A stretch of DNA of 64,000 nt from Gerris lacustris. Taxonomy: Eukaryota; Arthropoda; Insecta; Hemiptera; Gerridae. The stretch is taken from assembly GCA_951217055.1 (NCBI GenBank), contig OX578283.1, positions 69,530,278-69,594,277 on the forward strand. Reading direction: 5' to 3'. The notes under the pieces are model-generated. The model was not told the DNA's origin and did no database searches. It was given only the letters and a program-made list of their open reading frames with translations. Positions 1-10,244 of this stretch are shown here, one piece after another (position 1 is the stretch's first letter; the number at the start of each line of letters is the position of its first letter). The position numbers and the translations under genes were made by a program.

Positions 1-2965
1 TACATTTAAAATACAAATTAAATTAGACAGACAAGTATCACTATATTAGTTATGTTTAAGCGATAATCTTGGCATATGTGTTAGTATTAATAAAAAATCA
101 TGAAACTAGTATCAAAATTAGCATTGACTTTTTACTTGTAATTGGTTTATAGTTAATAAAATTCTTATACATTTCAGACATCTCACTATAATCAGATTAT
201 CATCTTTGTATTTGACTTGTATCTCTCTATTAGAAGAAATATGTATAGTTTACAATTACCTTATTAAACTTAAAAAAGTATGTTTAGCTTATGTTTTTAA
301 GATAACTTAATATGATACTTATTCTACACCAGAGCGAATTAAATAGTGAGCAATATTACTAAGTTTTGATATAATATACTTTTGTGTATCTTCTTTAAAT
401 TCGTCTACCAATAAGCTAAAAAATAATCATACACTATTAGGTCCTTATTACTAGGTATTTTCTTAGTATGAGATTATCACATGTATATAAAATATATATC
501 CTAATATATTATGCTGTGAATGTCTAGGTACTAAAGGCCTATAATCTTCCAACCCTGTAAAGGAACAGTTCTTCTTATGGGGTACCCAAAATAAAATTGT
601 GTTTTATTATTAGCTGTTAACAACCTATAAGGACTAACCATGTTTCTTTATTAGACGGTACAAGTATGCTCCGCGTTTTCTTCACCAGTCGAGGGTTATA
701 CTACAGAATACTTGTGCTATCAGTGGTTTTTTACATGAATGTAAAAAACCTTAATTGGTCCATATACCTATAAAGGAACAGGCCTTGTTAAACGGTACCA
801 TGCATAAAATGAATCAGCCCATTAAGACCTAAGGACTAACGGGGTTATCATTTAAAGGCCTATACAGATCTAGTAAATCGGGCAAATTTATAATTTTGTA
901 CTGTATTTTGACAAAACCCCTATTCAGCGATACCAGCTTTAATCAAGTCTAAGGTATTCATGTTATGCTTCCTTTTTATTCTTTAATCAAAGAAAAAGAA
1001 AATGTTGAAATATTTGCAAGTCTAGCGAAAAATAATACTGGAGGTCATTGTTCGCAAACTATACTAGCTCTGTCTACTACCTTACTATATTACTACAGAT
1101 ATTATATATTACTAAGTTATTATATTATTCACATTATTTAATAACTTTTAGCAGTTCTAAATATCTTTCAACTCTCTTTATTACATCTGCCTATAGCAAT
1201 TCAGAATTCAATCTAAGGTACAAGTTCATCTTGATAAAAAAAAAAATTATTTTAAATTTTACTAGAAATAGTTAAAAAATTGTTACTTACAACTAATAAT
1301 AAAAATTTAGAAATATGAAAGTTATTTAGCATATATTTAAAGTTGTTGTTATTAATTATTTTCATATATTTTTTTTGGTAGATGGATAAAACTTCGGATA
1401 TGATAATATGTGAATATAATCCTTCACATGTTCTAAAATTATCGAAATATCCCTATCACATTGGAAAATGTCATTTAAATGTAGACTTGAAAGAGAAAAT
1501 AGTTTAAATAAAAAAAATAAAGGTGTCGATGAATACAAGATGTTTAGGTCTTATACGCATTAATACAGTGTCAAAAGAAAAAATCTTATATCTCGATCCT
1601 GTATCTTCCGGTTTTTCTTGTACACCTCACAGTAAACTATTTGAATTTGTATGCGATGAAACATGGGATTAACTGTAAGAACTTAAACTAAAATTTAATA
1701 ATAAATAGTTAAATTTTTTAATATTATTTAAAAATTATAGTTAATATATTGTGTAACTGTTTCAAAAAGGCATTTACAGAAATTAATTAGTTTGTATGAA
1801 CATTATACTTTATTTTGGAGATAACAGAACAGGCTTAAACACAAAGTTTTTTTTGACCACTAGCAAAGCTATATTCAAAACAGAGTCAAAGATGAAAACA
1901 CACACAATAATAATAAATATAAAATATCTGAAAATTGTATAATATACATTGTTTGTACATGCATTTATATATTTTGTACAATCTTTTAGAGATTTTTAGT
2001 ATGACAACTAATGCCATATTTTTTTTAAAAAAGTTAAAATACCTTACTTAATATTTTCGATTCAGTACAAAATTATAAATTCACCCGATTTACTAGATCT
2101 GTATAGGCCTTTAAATGATAACCCCGTTAGTCCTTAGGTCTTAATGGGCTGATTCATTTTATGCATGGTACCGTTTAACAAGGCCTGTTCCTTTATAGGT
2201 ATATGGACCAATTAAGGTTTTTTACATTCATGTAAAAAACCACTGATAGCACAAGTATTCTGTAGTATAACCCTCGACTGGTGAAGAAAACGCGGAGCAT
2301 ACTTGTACCGTCTAATAAAGAAACATGGTTAGTCCTTATAGGTTGTTAACAGCTAATAATAAAACACAATTTTATTTTGGGTACCCCATAAGAAGAACTG
2401 TTCCTTTACAGGGTTGGAACATTATAGGCCTTTAGTACCTAGACATTCACAGCATAATATATTAGGATATATATTTTATATACATGTGATAATCTCATAC
2501 TAAGAAAATACCTAGTAATAAGGACCTAATAGTGTATGATTATTTTTTAGCTTATTGGTAGACGAATTTAAAGAAGATACACAAAAGTATATTATATCAA
2601 AACTTAGTAATATTGCTCACTATTTAATTCGCTCTAGTGTAGAATAAGTATCATATTAAGTTATCTTAAAAACATAAGCTAAACATACTTTTTTAAGTTT
2701 AATAAGGTAATTGTAAACTATACATATTTCTTCTAATAGAGAGATACAAGTCAAATACAAAGATGATAATCTGATTATAGTGAGATGTCTGAAATGTATA
2801 AGAATTTTATTAACTATAAACCAATTACAAGTAAAAAGTCAATGCTAATTTTGATACTAGTTTCATGATTTTTTATTAATACTAACACATATGCCAAGAT
2901 TATCGCTTAAACATAACTAATATAGTGATACTTGTCTGTCTAATTTAATTTGTATTTTAAATGTA
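1..2965. mobile_element. Foldback element with ~900-bp inverted arms
   Basis: Bases 1-903 reappear in reverse complement at 2066-2965. I see only a few single-base differences, such as one at about 555 and one near 327, plus a short change near 885. The arms enclose an unrelated spacer of about 1.16 kb. The left arm starts at the window edge and may extend further. After 2965 the sequence resembles an internal part of the arm followed by another, so the family contains internal duplications. No transposase ORF is visible, so the element is non-autonomous if mobile. The near identity of the arms implies recent formation, gene conversion or an assembly fold. The spacer carries a zinc-finger coding fragment, described separately. 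Confidence 0.85.
1382..1672 (+). pseudogene. CHHC zinc-finger (GTSF1/Asterix-like) fragment
   Basis: An ATG at 1382 opens 41 codons ending in TAA at 1505-1507. Residues 10-30 follow the spacing C-x5-H-x9-H-x3-C (C10, H16, H26, C30), which is the signature of the CHHC/U11-48K-type finger found in GTSF1 (Drosophila Asterix), a nuclear piRNA-pathway factor, and in TRM13 and U11-48K. Past the stop the same frame stays open to TAA at 1670-1672 and ends in an acidic, tryptophan-containing tail (CDETWD), as GTSF1 proteins often do, but no intact second finger is seen. A pyrimidine-rich tract ending in TAG lies just before the ATG and could be a splice acceptor. It is either a decayed captured exon or a very short ORF. 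The CHHC pattern is seen; the GTSF1 name is inference. Confidence 0.55.
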
Positions 2966-3361
2966 TATTTTATGTACATGTGATAATCTCACACTAAGAA
3001 AATAATAAAAAGTCAATGCCAATTTTGATACTAGTTTCCTGATGTTTGATTAAAGTTGTATAACATAATACTAAGCATGGGTATACATCTAGTATAATAT
3101 AATAAAATGTTTTTAATGATTGTACAAGTTACTAACAAGTGTCTAATATCGTGTAGTATAACAAGTTACATACCACTGGGTATTTATTCATTGGGTATCC
3201 TCTCAGCATCTAGTAATATAACCCTAGGATAGTAGGATAGTCTAATGACGGGACACTGTATGTACAACATGCTATTTATTCACTGGGTACCCCCTTAACA
3301 TTATGTTATTATCAAATTTACGAATGAATTACTTTTTATATGTATATATCTTACGTAAATA

Positions 3362-3752
3362 AATATCTTAACCATACTTTGTGTTATATCAATTATAATA
3401 CTTAAACTTTTAACCTTATTTTGTGCTGGATCAATTATAATACTTAAATTTCAAAATTCTATATTCAAAATCACACACACACACACACAATATCTTACTA
3501 GGTTTTCCTATAATTTGTATAGTTTGATAGTTGTACCAATAATATAATATATGTTTTCGAATATCTTAACCATACTTTGTGTTATATCAATTATAATACT
3601 TAAACTTTTAACCTTATTTTGTGCTGGATCAATTATAATACTTAAATTTCAAAATTCTATATTCAAAATCACACACTCACAATATCTTACTAGGTTTTTC
3701 TATAATTTGTATAGTTTGATAGGTGTGTAAAAATATATATGTTTTCGAATTA
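3362..3752 (+). repeat. Tandem duplication, ~198-bp unit
   Basis: The unit 3362-3559 is repeated at 3560-3752 with high identity. Each unit itself contains two ~45-bp sub-repeats sharing ATCAATTATAATACTTAAA. The first unit carries an expanded CA tract near 3474-3489 that is short in the second. Confidence 0.8.
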
Positions 3753-4567
3753 AATTAAAAGACAACAGCTAACTAGTCATTTGGTCAGTTTTATGAGCTC
3801 TATATTATCAAAATTAGCATTGACTTTACATGCATTTGGTTTCTGCTTAGTAGCATTTTTATTGGTAGCATGTTTGCAAGGTCTAATAAAGAAACATGGT
3901 TAGCCCTCATGTTGTTTATTTATAGGCTAACCTTTAATTTCTTAAAAGACAAGGAATGTCTAATGAGTGAACATACATGTACATACCATTGATGGTACAA
4001 TAAATATCTTGTAGTATAATAAGATTCATCTTATGAAGGAAAGTGTAGTATAGTTGTACAATCCAATGACAAAACAGCTATTGTATTTGAGTAATTGTGA
4101 CATTGTTTTCTTTTACATCTATTCATTTTGATCTTAGTTCAATCGGGTTGTCGTCCACAATGTCTCGAAAGGCTTAACATCTGGTAATAATAAAACACAA
4201 CATATTAAACTCTTTCAGACTATTATGATACTAATAAAAGAAGTAAACATAGGGTTGTTGTCTAGGAATGTATGAAATATACATTGTGCTTTGCACTGTG
4301 TAGTTGCATATACATGATAGACTAGATTCGTATAGTCCTTTAAATGATTGCACCGTTACTGCATAGGCAATCATAAGGTAATTTATTTTATATGGGATAC
4401 CCCTTAAGAAGAAGACCTGTTCCTTTACAGGGATGTAACATTATAGGTCTTTAGTACCTAGACCATTACATGGTAATTTATTTACAAGTTACTCCTTAAC
4501 ATCTAATGATAAAACAGTTAGCACCCACCAATGTGAAGAAAAGCACTGGACAAGTTTGGAGTATCCT

Positions 4568-5981
4568 TGGGTATCTATATAATAACTATGTTTTACTTTT
4601 TCTTTTAAAATTTATAAAAACATTTTGTTTTTTATTGTGTTTAAATAGATGATTATTGCCACCTCCTTAACATTATTCTTAAATTTAAGTGCTAATTTGA
4701 TGATACATTTTTGAATTTTAAGTTACTGCAAATTTCACAGATCGAGTTGCATACATTAAACTGTATGAAAGTAGTCTAAGTACAGCAGGTTAGTTATTTA
4801 GAAAAAGTTCTATTTCCATTTGCCTGCTTAATTTTATAGATCAAAAAAGACAACTGTAAAATCAGCATGCTAGTTATTAAGAAAAAGTTCTGTTTCCATT
4901 TGTTCCAGTTGTTAACAATAAAATGTACAATGTTTTTAATTATATCATACACATAACTTCGTAGATCAAAAGTATTAAGTAATTTGAAAAGATCAAAGCT
5001 ATGATTTTTGAGTTCTTATTTTTAATATTTTAGAGTTATTTTTCGACAATGTTATATAAAACTGGGACATGTATCTGTCTAAACAGATGTAAAAAATGCA
5101 CAGATCGCATTGTATACATTAAATAGCTATATAATTCAGAGGGGACATATAGGTAATACATATTAGTAATGTTTTTTTAAATCGGGTTGTCGTCCACATT
5201 GTCCCGAAAGGTATATCAACGTGTTTTTTTTTATATTCCAAGAAAGATTTAAGAAACCCATTAGACGAAATTTAAAAAAATGGACTGTCTTTAAACTATT
5301 TTCATTTCCTAAAACCACACTAAGTAACAAAATAAATAATAAAGTGGCAACAGAAAGAAAAATGGGTCCTAAAATGAGCTTCACTAAGGGGGAAGAAGTA
5401 GAAAAAAAATATAGAGATGGGATCAAAGGGAGATGCTTTACACGGGCAAGATTGTACAGCCACATTGGAGGAGATACACGAAATAGAAGCTAATGAAGAG
5501 TGCATAAAAATGTTATTATCTATTCAGTTTACAACAGATTTTGATTTTTTAAAAACATTCATTATTACTGTGATAATACTGTTTTTTATTATTATACTAT
5601 TACAGTATAAATAAAATTAGATATAGTTTTTCGGTATGATCCATTGGAATAAAAATATTATGGAATATAAATATGCAGTATACACACTGTGTACACAAGA
5701 CTGTCGATTTTTTACATTTTAATTTTTGCACTATAATTATGTGAGATATTTGTAAATAATTTTTATTTAACAACTATGTTTTAACTTTCAACCACAATAC
5801 TGTCGATTTTTTAATTTTTTCTGATAAAATTATGGGTATCTATATAATAACTTAATAACTATGTTTTACTTTTCAATATACATCAAAATTTATAAAAATC
5901 TTTTGTTTTTCATTGTGTTTAACTAGATTAATTCCAACTCCTTAACATTATTCTTAAATTTAAGTGCTAATCTGGATGATA
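4568..5981 (+). repeat. Direct repeats (~145 bp) flanking ~1.1 kb
   Basis: 4568-4705 and 5834-5981 are diverged direct copies: both begin GGGTATCTATATAATAAC and later share TTAACATTATTCTTAAATTT. They bracket about 1.1 kb that includes the unrecognised ORFs at 5221-5614. A second short motif near 4145 recurs at about 5181, so the segment looks like a duplicated module of the foldback-family cluster. Confidence 0.6.
5221..5614 (+). other. Unrecognised overlapping ORFs, possibly a frameshifted fragment
   Basis: Two plus-strand frames overlap: 5221-5493 (90 codons) and 5417-5614 (65 codons from ATG). The second ends in a strongly hydrophobic stretch rich in I, L and F followed by a short polar tail, like a tail-anchored membrane segment. 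Base composition is less AT-rich between about 5340 and 5500 than around it, the only local hint of coding. One frameshift would join the frames. I recognise no family, and chance ORFs in AT-rich DNA remain the simplest reading. Confidence 0.2.
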
Positions 5982-6532
5982 AAGTTATGAAATTTAAAGT
6001 TATTTGCTAGACAAAAGTATATTATGTCAAACAACTTAGTAATCATAGCTTCATGATTTTTGAAAACACATCTTGGAGACACTACACACAGGCTTTAGTA
6101 CCTAGACAATCACAGGATAACATATTTATTTATATGTTACTCCCTACCATTTAATGATAAACAGAGGTAGTGTATCAAAGTAAGAAGTCTTTAGAGCTGT
6201 ACCTCAATATATTTAACATGTATGTAGGGGTATTTAAGATCTGTAGCTGGAACATATATGCAAAGAATTTATTAATATTACCTATATGATCCCTCTGAAT
6301 TATATATAACTATTTATGCTTTTAATAAATAAAACAACAGCTTTGGAATTATATTTTTAAAAACATTTTATTATGTTATACTAGCTGGATAGCACTGCTT
6401 AGTATTATTTTTTAATTAGGTTCCTCAAAACATAGTAATATTGTTAAGAATCTAATTTACTCTAGTGTAGAATCAGTATGTTTTTCTAATAGAGACATAA
6501 GTTCAATACAGGGAAGAGCTCATGTGATAATC

Positions 6533-6748
6533 TCAAACTAAGAAAATAACTAATAAAAAGAGTTCTGTTAAGTGACTTTGGGGAGATATTTCTTGCATTT
6601 CAAACCTGCATCTAATATAGAAATCAACTATATTTCGTACTTTATCATTTTTAAACAATTTATTCTTGTAATACTTGGCTCTCAAATTGTATTTGGAACT
6701 TATTAAATGGGCTATCACATTGTACGTCATTATGTAGACAGTAATCAA
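6533..6748 (-). pseudogene. Possible glutathione S-transferase-like fragment
   Basis: The minus-strand frame from about 6729 reads a segment with I-A-H-L-I-x2-K-Y, then K-x-L-F-K-N-D-K-V-R-N-I-V-D, then an aromatic residue. This resembles the junction between the N-terminal thioredoxin fold and the helical domain of insect delta/theta GSTs, where a Y-L-x2-K-Y motif is followed by L-Y-P-K-D-x3-R-A-x-V-D. There is no upstream start in context and no remaining GST domain. It sits directly against foldback-family arm sequence ending near 6545. The resemblance is short and judged by eye, so chance is possible. Confidence 0.28.
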
Positions 6749-6937
6749 CAGATCTTAGTTGTAAAAAATCATCGATTAAATATCTTTCTCTAGCTTTTGT
6801 TACACAAACTGTGTATAAAAAATGCTTACATACTATAGATTATTCTATATGCATTTAAATACAAAATTTATTGTGTATTTTTTAACATAATATAATTTTA
6901 ACTTGTGATAGATAAATTACAAAGAGATACACTAAAG

Positions 6938-7072
6938 CAGTGGTTCTTAACCGGGGGGCCGCGACCCACCAGGGGGCCTCGAAAGGTAGTTAGGTACTAA
7001 GTATATTATATGTATTTGGAGATTTTAAGGGGGCCGTCAGGGCCGTGGTTACCAAAAGGTTAAGAACCACTG
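6938..7072. mobile_element. 135-bp hAT-type MITE with 8-bp TSD
   Basis: The ends are exact inverted repeats, CAGTGGTTCTTAACC and GGTTAAGAACCACTG, and the element is flanked on both sides by the perfect 8-bp duplication CACTAAAG (6930-6937 and 7073-7080). The interior is GC-rich with G and C runs and has no coding capacity. TIR sequence, 8-bp duplication and size fit non-autonomous hAT elements. Confidence 0.93.
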
Positions 7073-7090
7073 CACTAAAGGATATGTTAT

Positions 7091-7092
<2 letters not shown>

Positions 7093-7135
<43 letters not shown>

Positions 7136-7140
7136 TGTGT
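7093..7140. repeat. (GT)n microsatellite
   Basis: About 48 bp of almost uninterrupted GT, with one A interruption near 7129. Confidence 0.95.
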
Positions 7141-7261
7141 AAGTGTTATATAGTTAGTTGCTTAAATACTTATATATAATATAATAAATTGTTTTTAAAA
7201 ATTTTCAGTTTATCATTAAATATGAGCTGTAGAGTGACAAAGAAAGAAAATACACACACAC

Positions 7262-7266
<5 letters not shown>

Positions 7267-7321
<55 letters not shown>
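7267..7321. repeat. (TA)n microsatellite
   Basis: About 55 bp of uninterrupted TA dinucleotides. Confidence 0.95.
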
Positions 7322-7323
<2 letters not shown>

Positions 7324-7539
7324 AACTAAAAATAAAATTATTTGATTTAATAAAATTATTATGAGAGAACTAAGCTTGTCAGCAAAAAAATAATACAATG
7401 GAAAAAACACGTGCCGTTTCCGTTAGCCTTGCCTTCGCTCTACTTCCCTCTCTCTCTACTCCTTATAAGGTATAGGAAAGAGAAAGAGAGTATGAAAATG
7501 TCGACCTCTGTTCTCTCTTATAGATGCATTTGTACATTG

Positions 7540-7613
7540 TTTTCCAAGCGGTCAAATGTCTAAAGCGATAGCGTTTTCGCTCGGCACCTGGGAAGTCGGG
7601 GTTCAAATCCCAG
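7540..7613 (+). repeat. tRNA-derived SINE head
   Basis: A tRNA-like segment with a canonical B box GGTTCAAATCC at 7600-7610 and an A-box-like stretch about 50 bp upstream, resembling a class II (Ser/Leu) tRNA with a variable arm. The acceptor stem does not close convincingly, so this is read as a pol III SINE head or tRNA relic rather than a working tRNA gene. Confidence 0.5.
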
Positions 7614-7713
7614 ATATACATTTTTAACGTTTACAGGCCCCAGGTTCAGAGGCGAGGGCGCTATATTCAAATTGAAAATAATAAAAGTAATTGACGTACT
7701 AGGTAGTCTAGGA

Positions 7714-7842
7714 GGGGGGTAACCCGGCAAATTCAAAAATAATAAATACGAAAATTCAGAATCCAGCATGGCCGACACGTGACGTAAGAGGGGGGCACAG
7801 AGGGGGGTAACCCGGCAAATTCAAAAATAATAAATACGAAAA
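7714..7842 (+). repeat. Direct 42-bp repeats
   Basis: A segment beginning AGGGGGGTAACCCGGCAAAT occurs at 7714-7755 and again at 7801-7842, separated by about 45 bp that includes a CACGTGACG core. Probably part of the same repeat unit as the upstream tRNA-like head. Confidence 0.8.
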
Positions 7843-8094
7843 GTAGGAGGGGAGGGGGAAGGCACCAAAAATCAAAACAACAACAAGGTTGAGGTAGGTC
7901 AGGGGGTGAGGTAGGTCAAGAACTTGACCTAGACAAGGGGTGGGGGGTTGCGGTAGGGTAGTTCACTTGGCGCCAGTCTTGCTGACGTCAGCGTCTGGCT
8001 CAAGTGGCCCCAAGTCTACTGGCCTTGGTAACTCAGATAGCAGAACATGGCACTCTTTTACTTTGTTACCCACCCAAATGTATTTATTTATTTG

Positions 8095-8250
8095 TTATTT
8101 ATTATTAAATCCAATTATAATCATCATTAACTATGGGAGACATACAGAGAAAAATAGACCCCAGCACCAGGACTTGAACCTCGGGCCTCCTATATGTCCA
8201 TTACAGTCCTCCTATATTTCCGTAGTATGAATACTACCTAAAACTAAAAG
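8095..8250 (-). mobile_element. tRNA-derived SINE copy, reverse orientation
   Basis: On the minus strand this reads a B box GGTTCAAGTCC (complement of 8170-8180) and flanking sequence matching the plus-strand SINE at 15236-15370, including the region before the A box (TAGTATTCATACTACGGAAA-like) and the AT-rich tail. The A-box half is poorly preserved. A dispersed SINE family. Confidence 0.65.
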
Positions 8251-8379
8251 AAAATATTAAATCCAAGTGAACTATTTTGTTCAAAATTTATTGGATTAAA
8301 GGTTACTTTGCCTTAGATAGACTAGATAGTTAGACTAACGGATATTGCAATTTTTATTTACAGAAATGTGATATTCCTT

Positions 8380-8600
8380 TGTCCCAAAGGAATATTTGAA
8401 CATTCCCCAGTTAAGATTGTCAATTAATAAAAAGAAATGTCAAACACAATAATCTAAACAAATGATGAGTAACCAAGTAAAATCTTGCCAAATCCAACCA
8501 AATTTACTTTGTTTCCCACCATAGGGTGGGTAACAAAAAAAACAAAAAAACAAAGTACCCAATAATTATTTATGCACCTAGGGAGTAAAGTAAGCCATTA
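8380..8600. repeat. Fragment of ATATTCCTTTGTC repeat family, AT-rich
   Basis: Begins with GATATTCCTTTGTCCCAAAG at about 8371 and shares the motif of the family seen at 13119-14235 and 19561-19986. The rest is AT-rich with no recognisable feature. Confidence 0.45.
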
Positions 8601-8609
8601 TTCCCTGGG

Positions 8610-8790
8610 CAAAAAAGTTGGTTCTTGAGGCGAAGCCGAAGGAACCATGGTCCCTAAATCCCGAGGCGAAGCCGAGGGAATTAGACTCTTTAATTCCCGA
8701 GGAGCAGCCGAGGGAATAACTTTAATTAGCTCCCAAGGTGCAGCTGAGGGAGATAATTATCGCGAGGGGAATAATGGCACTTGACTCACG
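8610..8790. repeat. GAGGCGAAGCCGAGG-type repeat units
   Basis: At least four spaced copies of a short imperfect palindrome with the core GAGGCGAAGCCGA (8618, 8661) and variants GAGGAGCAGCCGAGGGAA and AGGTGCAGCTGAGGGA. The same core recurs in the elements at 50213-51325 and 56095-56850, so the three belong to one family. Confidence 0.7.
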
Positions 8791-9084
8791 AGGTACATAC
8801 AATATTCTAACTCCAGTAGGGAGAAAATACACATTTTCGTCCATTGCACAGTTTTTATTTATTATTTTAATAAATAACAATAATTATTAGCACTTTTAAT
8901 AGCAGATATAAGAGATTCAATATTAAAAACAAATAAGAATTGGAATTAAACTCAAATAGAAGGTTATTTAGATGCAGGTTATAAACAAAGATAAACATGG
9001 TCATAAAAGCGCAGTGTCGCCAACCTGATTTCAACAACTTCATTACATTAGGCATACATTTTCTACTATTTATAAAATAATTAA

Positions 9085-9245
9085 GTTGCAATTTTTACTT
9101 TTTTGCCCTACTTTACTTTTTCACCCTATTTTTACTTTTTCTCTCTACTTTTTGAGTTCAGGGATGAAAAGACCTGTTTTAGTCCCTCTAAACTAATTCA
9201 AAATCATAACATTTTGTCCCTGCTGGAGATAAAATAAAAAAGTAA
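9085..9245 (-). repeat. Dispersed repeat shared with 55060-55225
   Basis: In reverse complement this matches 55060-55225 closely, including the segments around CTTTTCATCCCTGAAC and CTCCAGCAGGG. At the 55-kb site the sequence lies beside a BEL/Pao relic and an LTR-like direct repeat, so this may be a solo fragment of that element's non-coding end. Confidence 0.65.
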
Positions 9246-10103
9246 CCAGAACAGTAGGCTCTACTATTAAAGTTGAACAGCATCAGGTTTGGTTACAACT
9301 TGGATGGGTAACCAGACATCTGGGTTCCATTCCCAGACGGAGCCTCCCTCCCTCATAGCATCGCTATACAGATGGGTAGCTGCTTATGGGGAGGGGGGAA
9401 AAACTGGTTGCTTAGGTTTATACAGCTGAGGGAGAAATATACTAACCCCTGTTTCATCTGTTACATATTACAAACCGTAAAATCTTGTGTATAATATGCC
9501 CAGATTTTACTAATTTTCTTTTCCTAAAATAGAGGGTGTATTATAAGCGAGTGAAAATAATTACCTACTGATTTTTCCAACTTCATTAAAGGTATATAAT
9601 TGAAAAATCACCAAAATACTACCTACTTGCTACACTACATGTCTGGGTGTAAGAAATATCAATGTAAATGTTTCTTTTAACAAAAGAAATTACACCTGAT
9701 TATTTCTTATTATTTCTATTTTATTTTACTCTCTTTCCAAGTAATCAAATGAAGGCTGACATATGTTTATTTGAACTATCTTATTTGCGTTCGATTACAA
9801 TTTTTTTTTTTTGGAAATTCACTAAAACCTTTGATTTTTAACATCTAACTATTTTTATTTAAATTTTGTCTTCAATGGCCCACCCGCCTTCTTCAAATTA
9901 TTGTAATTAAATGGAATGGCTATATTACTCCTAAAGACTAAAGATAGGAATCATTTTAAAGTGTCCCATGGATCCAGAAGGGTTATATAATAAACTCCTA
10001 CTAAATCTAAATCATTGACCAATCTTAGTTGCTTCTAGACGAAAGGCAACAGGTAACAGGTATCTTGCAATATTTCTTTTTTCCTTTTGAAGGATTAAGT
10101 TAC
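9246..10103. other. No recognisable gene
   Basis: Intronic or 3'-flanking DNA of the minus-strand GABPA gene. I looked here on the minus strand for the next GABPA exon (SAM/pointed domain) and saw none. It holds a short GC-richer patch near 9300-9400 and otherwise AT-rich sequence. Confidence 0.5.
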
Positions 10104-10244
10104 CTATAGGAATGTTGAGTCGAATCAGTTCATAAGTGAAGTCAATATCTTGAATCCAACCGGGGGGTAAGGAAAAACTTTGCTGGGCAGCTTTATACGA
10201 GTTGAAAGTAGGGATGTTTTTATCAACGGTAGATGTCGCTTTCT
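10104..10244 (-). CDS. GABPA: GABPA coding exon 5 (linker to SAM/pointed)
   Basis: Acceptor TTACAG, donor GTAACT. 46 whole codons. The P-P-G-W-I-Q-D-I-D stretch and terminal R-L-N-I-P-I align with the segment preceding the pointed domain in relatives. The last base leaves the frame ready for the conserved Asp-Pro. Confidence 0.78.

Larger units (their letters stand above)
2966..6545. repeat. Diverged copies of the foldback family
   Basis: This stretch repeatedly echoes the arms of the element at 1-2965. The block around 2966-3055 matches two separated arm segments joined together. 4290-4520 matches the module with a TACCCC box followed by the CTGTTCCTTTACAGGG motif. 6100-6160 and 6395-6545 match other arm segments, including the one containing CTCTAGTGTAGAAT. 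The order is scrambled and identity is much lower than between the two arms upstream, so these are older copies or rearranged tandem pieces. Confidence 0.6.

Noticed and set aside
5163..5465. 100-codon minus-strand ORF
   Set aside because: Hydrophobic translation of AT-rich DNA with no family motif; overlaps plus-strand frames of equal quality.
5340..5500. MRG15/MSL3 chromodomain-like fragment
   Set aside because: Only K-M-x-F-x-x-G-E-x-V resembles the family start; no aromatic cage or further similarity follows.
7093..7321. CRISPR-like or regulatory array
   Set aside because: Only simple (GT)n and (TA)n microsatellites; the window is eukaryotic.
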